This document shows positions 17,303-26,581 of a stretch of 64,000 nucleotides of DNA, piece after piece. The first letter of the stretch is position 1. Each line of letters begins with the position of its first letter. The translations under genes were made by a program, and so were the position numbers. Origin of the DNA: Mycobacterium szulgai (GTDB taxonomy: Bacteria; Actinomycetota; Actinomycetes; Mycobacteriales; Mycobacteriaceae); contig NZ_LQPW01000013.1 of the NCBI RefSeq assembly GCF_002116635.1, positions 1 to 64,000 of the forward strand, read 5' to 3'. The notes beneath the pieces are model-generated. The model had not been told where the DNA came from. It saw nothing but the letters and a program-made list of their open reading frames with translations, and did not search any database.

Positions 17303-18316
17303 GTGACCACGCACCGCGCTGCCCAAATCCAGTCACCGGGCGCATCGCTAAAGGTCGTTGACGCCGAAACCACTGCGCCCGGTCGCGACTGGGTTCGTGT
17401 ATCGGTCTCGGCGTGTGGCGTATGCGGCACTGATCGGGCGTTCGTCAACGGCGGCTTTCCAGACATCCCGTGGCCCCTGACCTTGGGGCACGAAATCGCC
17501 GGCACCATAGCCGAACTCGGCGCCGGCGTCGTCGGCTTCGCCGTCGGTGACCGAGTGGCGATCGGTTGGTTCGGCGGACACTGCAACCAGTGCATCCCTT
17601 GCCGGCAGGGCGATTTCATCCATTGCGCAAACATGAGAGTGCCGAGCTGGCACTACCCCGGCGGATACTCGGAATCGGTGACGGTGCCGGCCAACGCGCT
17701 GGCACGGATACCGTCCGAGCTTTCCTTCGTCGAAGCCGCCCCGATGGGCTGTGCGGGGGTGACGACGTACAACGCGCTGCGCCACACCGCTGCGCGGCCC
17801 GGCGACCGGGTTGCGGTCCTGGGCGTCGGCGGTCTCGGGCACCTGGCGGTGCAATTCTCCCGCGCCATGGGGTTTGAGACCATTGCGATTGCGCGCGGTG
17901 CCGCCAAAGCCGAGGACGCACGCCAGCTCGGTGCCCATCACTACATCGACTCCACCAATGAGGATGTCGGAGCGGCCATGCAGGCACTCGGCGGAGCAGC
18001 CGTCGTACTGGCAACCGCCGGCAATTCACAAGCCATGGCAGAAACGGTGGGCGGGCTGGCGCCGCGCGGCGAACTCATCGTCGTGGGTGTCAGCGCCGAA
18101 CCACTGCCGATCAGTCCGGCGCAACTGATCGGGCCGGGCCTCACAGTCACCGGCCACCCGTCCGGCACCGCCCGCGACGTCGAGGAAACCATGCATTTCG
18201 CGGTGTTGTCAGGCGTGCGGGCCTGGAGTCAGCAACGACCGCTGTCGGAGGCGGCCGAAGGGTACGCGGACATGGAGCAGGGACGGTCGCGCTACCGCAC
18301 GGTTCTCACCGTGTGA
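17303..18316 (+). CDS. Zn-dependent alcohol dehydrogenase (MDR)
   Basis: A 337-residue medium-chain dehydrogenase. Seen are the catalytic-zinc motifs CGVCGTDRAFVNG and GHEIAGTIAELG, the structural-zinc Cys set CNQCIPCRQGDFIHC, and the NAD(P) loop GVGGLGHLAVQF. Its GTG start lies 7 bases past the CYP125 stop, so the two are co-transcribed and perhaps coupled. A likely role is oxidation of the alcohol made by the P450, by analogy with sterol side-chain oxidation. The substrate is not evident from sequence. Confidence 0.9.
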   Translation: MTTHRAAQIQSPGASLKVVDAETTAPGRDWVRVSVSACGVCGTDRAFVNGGFPDIPWPLTLGHEIAGTIAELGAGVVGFAVGDRVAIGWFGGHCNQCIPCRQGDFIHCANMRVPSWHYPGGYSESVTVPANALARIPSELSFVEAAPMGCAGVTTYNALRHTAARPGDRVAVLGVGGLGHLAVQFSRAMGFETIAIARGAAKAEDARQLGAHHYIDSTNEDVGAAMQALGGAAVVLATAGNSQAMAETVGGLAPRGELIVVGVSAEPLPISPAQLIGPGLTVTGHPSGTARDVEETMHFAVLSGVRAWSQQRPLSEAAEGYADMEQGRSRYRTVLTV

Positions 18317-18345
18317 CCCGGACCGGGGTCGAATAAAGTCATTGC

Positions 18346-18894
18346 GTGGGCGACGTGTGGACCCTGGATTCGGCAGCCGGCGAGTTGCTCCTGCATACCG
18401 GTGTCGCGGGCCGGGCCGCGAGCATGGGCCATCGGCTCACGATCGCGATGACCCGATGGCGCGCCACGGTGAGGTGGGCGGACGGAGAACCAATCGCCGC
18501 AGAGCTTGCGGTCGAGGTGAATTCGCTGGAAGTGCTGCGCGGCGAGGGTGGCATCAAAGGCTTATCCGGGCCCGAGAAGGGCCTGGTTCGAGCAAACGCA
18601 CTGAGGTCGCTCGACGCGGGCCGCTATCCCGATATCCGCTTCGTCGCTGCGGCCATCGACAAGACGGCCGACGGTTACCGGCTGAACGGAACGCTGCATA
18701 TCCGTGCGGCCACGCGTGAGCACGTAATCGATTTGCGCACGGATGATCTCGGCGACTCCTGGCGGATGTCGGCGCAATCAACCGTCAAGCAGTCCGATTA
18801 CGGTGTCAAGCCCTACTCGCTGATGATGGGGTCGCTTCGGGTTACCGACGACGTGGCCGTGTCCTTCACCGCGGTTCACGTCAAGGACGATTGA
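18346..18894 (+). CDS. YceI-like lipid-binding domain protein
   Basis: A 182-residue protein with the YceI lipocalin-like fold pattern: an opening VWTLDSAAGELLLHTGVAG, alternating beta strands, RYPDIRFVAAAI and a closing LMMGSLRVTDDVAVSF. YceI proteins bind isoprenoid or other amphiphilic ligands. No signal peptide is visible, so it is probably cytoplasmic. The start is a GTG at 18346. It lies 29 bases after the dehydrogenase on the same strand and may belong to the CYP125 transcript. Confidence 0.82.
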   Translation: MGDVWTLDSAAGELLLHTGVAGRAASMGHRLTIAMTRWRATVRWADGEPIAAELAVEVNSLEVLRGEGGIKGLSGPEKGLVRANALRSLDAGRYPDIRFVAAAIDKTADGYRLNGTLHIRAATREHVIDLRTDDLGDSWRMSAQSTVKQSDYGVKPYSLMMGSLRVTDDVAVSFTAVHVKDD

Positions 18895-18953
18895 TCCAAT
18901 GATGTTGCGACGTAATCGAATAGCCGCAGGTAGCAGGTGAAGGAGCGCCGATA

Positions 18954-19646
18954 ATGCAATCCGAGGTTTATCCGGTCCGGGTCCGCGGTGATCTCGATCC
19001 CGCGTTGTCGCGCTGGCAGTGGCTGGTCAAGTGGATTTTGGCGGTACCGCACTACATCGTGCTGATTTTCTTGCACATCGCGGCGGCGGTGATCACGGTG
19101 GTCGCATTTTTTGCGATCCTGTTCGCCGGCAAGTACCCGCGGGTGCTTTTCGAGTTCAATGTCGGAGTGCTCCGCTGGCGTTGGCGCGTCGGCTTTTACG
19201 CATTCTCGGCGCTGGGAACGGATCGATACCCGCCGTTCAGTCTGCGGCCGAAAGCCGATTATCCCGCCGACTTGACGGTTGACTATCCGCAGCGCCTGCA
19301 TCGGGGCCTGGTGTTGATCAAGTGGTGGCTGCTGGCCCTTCCCCACTACCTGATCCTGGCCGTCTTCTTCTCCGGCGGATGGCGGGTTTTCATGGTGCAC
19401 CGCCATGAGTGGGTAGGTTTGCGGCTGCCGTCATTGCTGGCGATGCTGCTGCTCGCGGCGGTAGTGGCCCTGCTATTCACCGGTCGCTATCCCCGCGGCC
19501 TGTACGACCTCGTGCTCGGGATCAACCGATGGGGTTTCCGGGTACGCGCCTACGCCGCGCTGCTGTGCGACGAGTATCCGCCGTTTCGGCTCGACATGGG
19601 AGCTCGTGAACCAGAGCCCACACCGGCAGCCCAAACCGCCCCCTGA
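18954..19646 (+). CDS. DUF4389 membrane protein
   Basis: A 230-residue protein with two copies of the DUF4389 unit. Each has a Tyr-Pro start, a membrane helix pair and a GKYPR/GRYPRGL-type motif followed by an R-x-Y-A-Y-x-x-L-x-x-DxYPPF end (FYAFSALGTDRYPPFSL; AYAALLCDEYPPFRL). About four transmembrane helices are visible. AAGGAG lies 10 bases before the ATG. Function unknown, found widely in actinobacterial envelopes. The C-terminus is a short Pro/Ala tail. Confidence 0.85.
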   Translation: MQSEVYPVRVRGDLDPALSRWQWLVKWILAVPHYIVLIFLHIAAAVITVVAFFAILFAGKYPRVLFEFNVGVLRWRWRVGFYAFSALGTDRYPPFSLRPKADYPADLTVDYPQRLHRGLVLIKWWLLALPHYLILAVFFSGGWRVFMVHRHEWVGLRLPSLLAMLLLAAVVALLFTGRYPRGLYDLVLGINRWGFRVRAYAALLCDEYPPFRLDMGAREPEPTPAAQTAP

Positions 19647-19649
19647 CGC

Positions 19650-20777
19650 CTACTCCGGCGGGCGGGTCCCGGTGTCCCCGTAGGTGCCGGGGATGTGCTC
19701 GAGCACTCTGGTCAAGATCAGGCCGTTGGTCGGATCCGTGCGCGGGGCCAGCCCGCTTGGCTGTTCATCCGGCGCGGATTCGGTGAGCTGTTCGCCGGCG
19801 GTCAGGCGGATGGGCTCCTGCTGTGCCGGGGTTGGGGCCGGTGTTGGTGCCGGGGCCTTGGTTGCCACCGCTTCTGCGATCGGTGGCGTGGGCTTGTGCA
19901 TCGGGTGTTGCGCCATTGCGGTGTCTTTCACCGGAGTCAGCTGGAGGCCAACGGCCAGCGACACCGAGGCGACAAAGGTCACCGCGGCCGCCGCCAGCGT
20001 GGTCGCGGCCCCGGTATAGGACAACTGCCGGGATCGGTCGGCCGCGACGACGGGCTCGGCGGCGTCGGCCACCAGCTGCGCGTCGGTGAATTCGGTGCTC
20101 TGGGCCGCCGCCAGGGCCGCGCCCCGAGCGACCGTCACCTGCGCCATCGTCTGCGCGAAAACCGGCACCGGCAGCGCCCGTTCCAGCCGCCAGGAAAAGT
20201 CGCTGACGTCACGGTCGGAACCGACCACAACCACTCCGGAGGGGCGCCACGCGTTGCGATCGAACATCCCGGAAAGCCAGGACGTCAAACCGTTGAAACC
20301 GCCGCGCACATGCTTAACGGCCGTCTGGGTCTCCCCGTCGTGGGTATCGACCATGACCACCGTGGCCCACTCGTGCTCGAGAATGCACACCGCGGTCTGC
20401 TCATAGCCGATGACGGGTGCGATGGCCTGCGCCAAGGTCTCGACGGCATCAAGCATGCGAACCTGCACGACGTTGTCGAAACCAGCGTCGGTCAGCGCCT
20501 CCAGTAGCAGCGCCGCCTGCGCCGATGCTTCGTCGTTCCAGGTCACACCGATGACGCGTAGCCGATGGTTGTTCGCGGTGGCGATATCACTGGCCCGCAT
20601 CACCTCCGCGGCTATCTGCTCGGCGGTGGTGACGGCGCGTACACCACGGCCGCCGTGCAGTTCCTGCTCGTGGTGGTCGAGTATGTTGCCGTCTGCGTCA
20701 TGTCCTTCTGCAAGGACCCACCCAACAGTGGTCGGCGTGATTGATAGCCCAAGTACCGTATCCAAAATTTTTCGCAC
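19650..20777 (-). CDS. membrane-anchored mycobacterial protein of the DUF7159 type
   Basis: A 375-residue protein. The N-terminal domain (about 1-230; VLGLSITPTTVGWVLAEG, VIGVTWNDEASAQAALLLEA) resembles an actin-like/ASKHA fold start and is typical of a mycobacterium-specific family whose function I do not know. One transmembrane helix follows (TTLAAAAVTFVASVSLAVGL), then a Pro/Thr/Ala-rich C-terminal tail predicted to be outside. The GTG at 20777 is chosen because it starts RKILDTVLGLS directly. It converges with the DUF4389 gene. Confidence 0.75.
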   Translation of the reverse strand: MRKILDTVLGLSITPTTVGWVLAEGHDADGNILDHHEQELHGGRGVRAVTTAEQIAAEVMRASDIATANNHRLRVIGVTWNDEASAQAALLLEALTDAGFDNVVQVRMLDAVETLAQAIAPVIGYEQTAVCILEHEWATVVMVDTHDGETQTAVKHVRGGFNGLTSWLSGMFDRNAWRPSGVVVVGSDRDVSDFSWRLERALPVPVFAQTMAQVTVARGAALAAAQSTEFTDAQLVADAAEPVVAADRSRQLSYTGAATTLAAAAVTFVASVSLAVGLQLTPVKDTAMAQHPMHKPTPPIAEAVATKAPAPTPAPTPAQQEPIRLTAGEQLTESAPDEQPSGLAPRTDPTNGLILTRVLEHIPGTYGDTGTRPPE

Positions 20778-22276
<1,499 letters not shown>

Positions 22277-22299
22277 CGGCCTAACCCTCACTGCACTAC

Positions 22300-22348
22300 C
22301 GCAACTGCGCTTGACGGGCCGATCGATGGGCCGTCAAGCGCAGTTGCG
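22300..22348. terminator. long perfect hairpin between convergent genes
   Basis: CGCAACTGCGCTTGACGG (22300-22317) pairs perfectly with its inverse complement at 22331-22348 across a 13-base loop. It lies 23 bases past the fbpB stop and 18 bases past the stop of the convergent gene at 22366. It probably ends transcription in both directions. No long T-run follows. Confidence 0.75.
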
Positions 22349-22368
22349 TATTTACAGTTGCGTATTTA
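22341..22368. repeat. 14-bp tandem duplication CAGTTGCGTATTTA
   Basis: Two perfect adjacent copies lie at 22341-22354 and 22355-22368. The first overlaps the right arm of the terminator hairpin and the second supplies the stop codon (TTA on the + strand) of the leftward gene. It looks like a recent slippage duplication. Confidence 0.7.
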
Positions 22369-22956
22369 GCGGGTACCGGTGAACTGGCTGGTGATGTCGA
22401 TCCAGGCCGTCGGGTCCTTGCGATGATCATTGATGTTCCGGCACTGCCCGTAGACGCGCATTTCCCCCACTCTCGGTTCCTCGACACGGCGGTAGATGAC
22501 TGCCGTGACGTCGTCCTTGACCACCGTCCTGCCGAACACGTGCTGGTTTGGTGGCGAACCTTCCGCCCAGCCGTGGCTGACCAGCTTGGCGGCCAGCTCG
22601 CCGAAGTAGGCGTCGGTGCGTGCATCGGCCGGCAGAGCGAAGGTCAGATGAACCGCGCCCTGGTAGGGCGGACCGTCCTGGTTCTTACACGACATGACCA
22701 GATAGCCCGCGGTCGTGGTCTGCAGTCCGGCGGCGGTGACGATTTGCCTGGCCGAGTCGACAACCTGCGCTTGGGTCTGTTCGTCGGAGACCGGATGGGC
22801 GGGATGCTCGAGGGCGCCGGCGGCCGACGAATGCAACGTGTCGGTCAGCAGCACCGCAATACCGAGCAGCAGTGAGGTTGCGAGAGCAGCGGCCAGCACC
22901 GGCCGTGCTCCCGGCCTGCGCAGCCAAGCCGCATTCCTGGCCTCATGCCGGCTCAT
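22366..22956 (-). CDS. single-pass membrane or secreted protein of unknown function
   Basis: A 196-residue protein with a basic N-terminus and one hydrophobic helix (VLAAALATSLLLGIAVLLTD). The extracytoplasmic domain of about 150 residues contains two Cys (MSCKNQ; GQCRN) and a mixed alpha/beta pattern (VYGQCRNINDH, AWIDITSQF). I do not recognise a named family. It sits where M. tuberculosis has the secreted chorismate mutase gene (Rv1885c), but it does not resemble that enzyme. An in-frame ATG at 22968 would add four residues. Confidence 0.75.
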   Translation of the reverse strand: MSRHEARNAAWLRRPGARPVLAAALATSLLLGIAVLLTDTLHSSAAGALEHPAHPVSDEQTQAQVVDSARQIVTAAGLQTTTAGYLVMSCKNQDGPPYQGAVHLTFALPADARTDAYFGELAAKLVSHGWAEGSPPNQHVFGRTVVKDDVTAVIYRRVEEPRVGEMRVYGQCRNINDHRKDPTAWIDITSQFTGTR

Positions 22957-23055
22957 CGCCCGTCTCATTCTGAAAGTGTTGTCGCAGAACAGTATTCGTT
23001 CCGCATCGATCAGCTGCCGGACCTGTCATCGAGCCCACCATTGACTTTCGTGCAC

Positions 23056-23078
23056 ACTGTACGTAACTTCCGTACTGT
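23056..23078. promoter_or_regulatory. imperfect 23-bp palindrome upstream of an alpha/beta hydrolase
   Basis: ACTGTACG-TAACTTC-CGTACTGT has 8-base arms matching at seven positions. It lies 33-55 bases upstream of the hydrolase ATG, where it would overlap a promoter. The size and shape are those of TetR-type operators. Which protein binds is unknown. Confidence 0.5.
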
Positions 23079-23110
23079 GAGTTTGTAAGTTCAGGCAAAG
23101 GATAGCTGAG

Positions 23111-23956
23111 ATGGCACAGGTCGCGCTGAGGCACGCAACGATCAACTACCGGGTGTTAGGTCCGCAGGATTCCGCACATCCTCCGGTGCTGTTCGTCCAC
23201 GGTATCCTCGCCGACGAACGCCTGTGGGAACGAGCGGCGGAAGGCCTTGCCCAGAAAGGGTTCCGCTGCATTCTGCCGACCTGGCCGCTGGGTTCGCACA
23301 CCATTCCCGTCGAGGACGGCGCGGACCTTTCGCCGCGGCGAATCGCCGCGCTGATCCACGAATTCATGGTGGCGCTGGACCTCTCCGACGTGACCTTGGT
23401 CGGCAATGACACCGGCGGAGGGCTGTGCCAGCTCGTCATCGACGCATATCCCGACCGCATCGGTCGCTTGGTGCTCACCAACTGCGACGCATTCGACACC
23501 TTCCCGCCGTTTCCCTTCACCCTCCTCTTCGCCCTGCTGCGTGGTCCTAAATCCATCAAGGCATTGTTCTCGATGTTGGGATGGACGCCGATGCGGCACT
23601 CGGCGCTCGGCTACGGCCTGCTGCTCAGCAAGCCAGATGCGCAACTGACCGCCTCGTGGATTCAGCCCTGTCGGGCCGATGTGCGTATCCGCCGCAATCT
23701 TGCGACCCTCCTGCGACACGTCGCGGCCACCGATCTCACTGACACGGCAACGCGGTTTCCGCAATTCGGCAAGCCGGTCACGCTGGTCTGGGGAATGAGT
23801 GACCGCTGCTTCACCCCGTCACTTGCGCGACGGATGGCGGCGCTATTCCCGAACACCAGGATGGTCGAGGTCCCCGGGGCGAAAACGTTTGTCGCCCTGG
23901 ATGATCCGGACGCCGTTATCGACGCGATCGCCACGGTCAACGCGAATAGCCGTTGA
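23111..23956 (+). CDS. alpha/beta-fold hydrolase (haloalkane dehalogenase/epoxide hydrolase-like)
   Basis: A 281-residue hydrolase. Seen are VLFVHGILADERLW (oxyanion loop HG), LVGNDTGGGLCQ with an Asp at the nucleophile position (GNDTGG, as in haloalkane dehalogenases and epoxide hydrolases rather than GxSxG), and LVWGMSDRCFTP. The usual catalytic His segment near the end reads PGAKTFVALDDPD, with no His where one is expected. The enzyme may therefore be altered or inactive. It follows a strong palindromic operator. The substrate is unknown. Confidence 0.8.
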   Translation: MAQVALRHATINYRVLGPQDSAHPPVLFVHGILADERLWERAAEGLAQKGFRCILPTWPLGSHTIPVEDGADLSPRRIAALIHEFMVALDLSDVTLVGNDTGGGLCQLVIDAYPDRIGRLVLTNCDAFDTFPPFPFTLLFALLRGPKSIKALFSMLGWTPMRHSALGYGLLLSKPDAQLTASWIQPCRADVRIRRNLATLLRHVAATDLTDTATRFPQFGKPVTLVWGMSDRCFTPSLARRMAALFPNTRMVEVPGAKTFVALDDPDAVIDAIATVNANSR

Positions 23957-24449
23957 CGCGGCTCCGGCCACCGTCATCGCCAGCGCCGCACCGGCTATCA
24001 ACGCCGCCCCCAACAGCACCGGCAGTGCGTGTTTCAGCCCGCCGAGCGCGCCCGAAGCCGCCGCTGAGATCCCCGCCCATCGCTTCGGACGACCCCAACA
24101 GCCCATCAGGCAGCTCTGCGTCGACGCGGCCACGCGGTCCGAAAGCATGGTCACGATCGAGGGGTACGCGACGTTGCTGCTCATGCCCGCGACGCTCATG
24201 CCCGCGACCTACTGTTGGTACGGCGAGGCCGGCGTCACGCATTTTCGCCGTATTCACCGCCAGCGCGGCCGCCGCCAGCCGGCGCATTCCGAATCGCTGC
24301 GCCAGCCCCGGGTGGTTCAGCCCATTGCCGATGCAGAAGCCGATCCCGATGATCGACATCACCTCGCCCACCTGATCGAGGGACAAACCCGGTGTGACCA
24401 CCGGTCGCATGTGCCGAGCCGCGGCGCTGGTCGGCATAACGAAATCCCG
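23957..24449 (-). pseudogene. remnant of an MFS transporter
   Basis: On the reverse strand, pieces in two frames read like the second half of a major-facilitator transporter. One is TPGLSLDQVGEVMSIIGIGF then [18 protein letters not shown]. After a shift near 24200 come VAGMSSNVAYPSIVTMLSD and LPVLLGAALIAGAALAMTVA. The N-terminal half is missing and frames are broken. It lies between the hydrolase and rpfC, in a segment that replaces the chorismate mutase gene of M. tuberculosis. Confidence 0.65.
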
Positions 24450-24591
24450 GTCAGTGCGCCACACCGCGAATGCTAAGAGTTTCTCTCAAATTGTGATTGA
24501 TTGGAGTTTGCTGGCCTCCCCGACTCGCGCCTTCGGTCCGGGATGCCGGGCAGCGAAGCTCGTGCGAGTGTGCCCCTTCGGCGACCTGTAA

Positions 24592-24650
24592 CAACAGGCC
24601 CGGGAAGGCATCGTCAGCTGCTGCTTCCGGGCTGTGCCGCCGGCCTGTTG
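24592..24650 (+). promoter_or_regulatory. structured leader upstream of rpfC with competing hairpins
   Basis: CAACAGGCC (24592-24600) can pair perfectly with GGCCTGTTG (24642-24650). Inside, GCCCGGGAAG (24598-24607) can pair with CTTCCGGGC (24624-24632) with one bulge. The two stems share bases 24598-24600, so both cannot form fully at once. A small stem CCGAT/ATCGG with a U-rich loop follows at 24696-24721, close to the start. No known riboswitch class was recognised. The hairpin could also be a terminator facing the MFS remnant. Confidence 0.4.
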
Positions 24651-24746
24651 CACCCAACCGAAAGGCGTTCGCGCCAATCTCGGAGAGGTGGATTTCCGAT
24701 TTCTTAATTTTCTCTAATCGGTAACGCTTTGGCTAAGGCCGCCGAA

Positions 24747-25184
24747 ATGCCGGTCATGACGAACATCGGCAAGCCCCTCATCAAGTCCGCTGCGGCGGTG
24801 GGTTTCCTCGCGGCCTCGATGTCGCTAGCTACTGGGTTTTCACCAGGCGTCGCCCACGCAGATCTGATGAACTGGGAGGCCGTCGCGCAGTGCGAGTCCG
24901 GCGGTAACTGGAGCGCTAACACGGGCAACGGAGCCTACGGCGGTCTGCAATTCAAGCAAGCCACGTGGGAGGACTACGGCGGGGTCGGAAACCCCGCAAA
25001 TGCCTCTAAGCAGCAACAAATCGCCGTCGCCAACCGCGTCTTGGCCGGCCAGGGACCCGCTGCGTGGCCGAAGTGCGCCACCGCCGGCGGCCTGCCGCCC
25101 GTCCCAGTGGTGATGCCAAAGGAGATGCGGCCGCTGCAGCAGGCGGTGACTCAGATCATCGGGATATTTATGCCCAGTCAGTGA
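24747..25184 (+). CDS. rpfC: resuscitation-promoting factor, transglycosylase
   Basis: A 145-residue secreted muralytic enzyme that cleaves peptidoglycan glycans and promotes exit from dormancy. There is a signal peptide ([20 protein letters not shown], with an AHA cleavage site), then the Rpf domain with [13 protein letters not shown] (catalytic Glu), [13 protein letters not shown] and [19 protein letters not shown]. The N-terminus and compact size match RpfC, and the neighbours match the Rv1884c locus. ATG 24747 and ATG 24756 are both possible. Its leader is predicted to be structured. Confidence 0.93.
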   Translation: MPVMTNIGKPLIKSAAAVGFLAASMSLATGFSPGVAHADLMNWEAVAQCESGGNWSANTGNGAYGGLQFKQATWEDYGGVGNPANASKQQQIAVANRVLAGQGPAAWPKCATAGGLPPVPVVMPKEMRPLQQAVTQIIGIFMPSQ

Positions 25185-25235
25185 ATATCGGCGCGTGGCC
25201 TGGTTTCGTTACAGTGAACATGTTTGGATCCCCCT

Positions 25236-25691
25236 ATGGAGGGTTCAGTAACGGTTCATATGGCCGCGCCACCGGACACGATCTGGCAATTAATCGCCGA
25301 TATTCGAAATACCGGACGGTTCTCACCGGAAACCTTCGAAGCCGAGTGGCTCGACGATGCGACCGGGCCCGAGCTGGGTGCCCGCTTCCGCGGGCACGTC
25401 CGGCGCAACGAGATCGGGCCCGTCTACTGGACCACCTGCGAAGTCACCGCATGCGAGCCCGGCCGCGAGTTTGGGTTTGCTGCACTGGTCGGCGATCGGC
25501 CGGTGAACAACTGGCACTACCAGTTGGCGCCGGCCGGCGACGGCACCGACGTGACCGAGTCGTTTCGGCTCGCGCCGTCGCCGTTGCTCAACGTCTACTG
25601 GGTGTTAGGAGGCTTCTTACGTAAACGCCGCAACATCAGAGACATGACTAAGACGCTGCAGCGCATCAAAGATGTGGTCGAAGCAGGCTGA
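25236..25691 (+). CDS. SRPBCC (START-like) domain protein (Rv1883c-like)
   Basis: A 151-residue single-domain protein with the START/polyketide-cyclase pattern: VTVHMAAPPDTIWQLIADI at the N-terminus, RFRGHVRRNEIGPVYWTTCE, and a long C-terminal helix ending MTKTLQRIKDVVEAG. The fold binds hydrophobic ligands in a deep cavity. It corresponds to Rv1883c. ATG 25236 is chosen; an upstream TTG is possible. It is followed by the SDR gene after 20 bases on the same strand. Confidence 0.85.
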   Translation: MEGSVTVHMAAPPDTIWQLIADIRNTGRFSPETFEAEWLDDATGPELGARFRGHVRRNEIGPVYWTTCEVTACEPGREFGFAALVGDRPVNNWHYQLAPAGDGTDVTESFRLAPSPLLNVYWVLGGFLRKRRNIRDMTKTLQRIKDVVEAG

Positions 25692-25711
25692 GGGGCGGCT
25701 CGGCCAGATCG

Positions 25712-26539
25712 ATGAAGACGATATTCATCACCGGTGCCAGCAGCGGGATGGGCCGTGAAGGCGCAAAACTGTTCCACGCCAAAGGCTGGCGGGTCGGCGC
25801 GGTGGACCGCGACGAGGAAGGGCTCGCGTCCCTGCGCGCGCAGCTAGGCCCTGGGGTGTGGACCCGCGTGGTCGACGTGACCGACAAGACCGGGTTCGAT
25901 GCTGCTTTGGCTGACTTCTGCTCGGGTCACGCCGGTGGCGGCCTCGACATGATGTGGAACAACGCCGGCATCGGTGAGGGCGGCTGGTTCGAGGACGTGC
26001 CGTACGACGCCGCCATGCGCGTCGTAGAGGTGAACTTCAAAGCGGTGCTGACCGGTGCGTATGGCGCGCTGCCCTACCTGAAGAAGGCGCCGGGAAGTCT
26101 GATGTTCTCCACATCGTCGTCCTCGGGCACCTATGGAATGCCGCGCCTCGCGGTCTACTCGGCGACCAAGCACGCTGTCAAAGGGCTGACCGAGGCGCTG
26201 AGCATCGAGTGGCAGCGGCACGGGGTACGGGTCGCCGACGTGCTGCCCGGGCTGATCGACACCGCGATCCTGACCACGACGCCGGACCACTCGAACGGGG
26301 GTGCGGCCGCTACGGCTGAACAGATTCGCGCCGCCGCACCCAAAAAGGGCATGTTCCGCCTCATGCCCGCCGCCAGCGTCGCCGAGGCGGCGTGGCAGGC
26401 CTATCAGCACCCGACCCGGCTGCATTGGTATGTGCCGCAAGGCATTCGGTGGATCGACCGGCTCAAGGCGATCAGTCCGGAATTCGTTCGGAGTCGCATT
26501 GCCAAATCACTTCCCGCCATCGACCCGAAACGGCAGTAA
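25712..26539 (+). CDS. short-chain dehydrogenase (Rv1882c-like)
   Basis: A 275-residue SDR. Seen are the cofactor loop TGASSGMGREGA, an Asp-Arg pair (VDRDEEG) after beta-2, the WNNAG version of NNAG, catalytic Ser in FSTSSSSGTYG and YSATK. The C-terminal extension (MPAASVAEAAWQAYQHPTRL) resembles cytoplasmic SDRs acting on larger lipophilic substrates. It corresponds to Rv1882c and is likely in one transcript with the upstream SRPBCC gene. Confidence 0.9.
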   Translation: MKTIFITGASSGMGREGAKLFHAKGWRVGAVDRDEEGLASLRAQLGPGVWTRVVDVTDKTGFDAALADFCSGHAGGGLDMMWNNAGIGEGGWFEDVPYDAAMRVVEVNFKAVLTGAYGALPYLKKAPGSLMFSTSSSSGTYGMPRLAVYSATKHAVKGLTEALSIEWQRHGVRVADVLPGLIDTAILTTTPDHSNGGAAATAEQIRAAAPKKGMFRLMPAASVAEAAWQAYQHPTRLHWYVPQGIRWIDRLKAISPEFVRSRIAKSLPAIDPKRQ

Positions 26540-26581
26540 AGTTTCGTGCACAATGCTCAGGCGCTAACTGGGAGGTGGCCC

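Noticed and set aside
24480..24746. Possible c-di-AMP (ydaO-type) riboswitch upstream of rpfC
   Set aside because: Such elements precede other actinobacterial rpf genes, but I could not find the conserved core sequences here. Only generic competing hairpins are supported.
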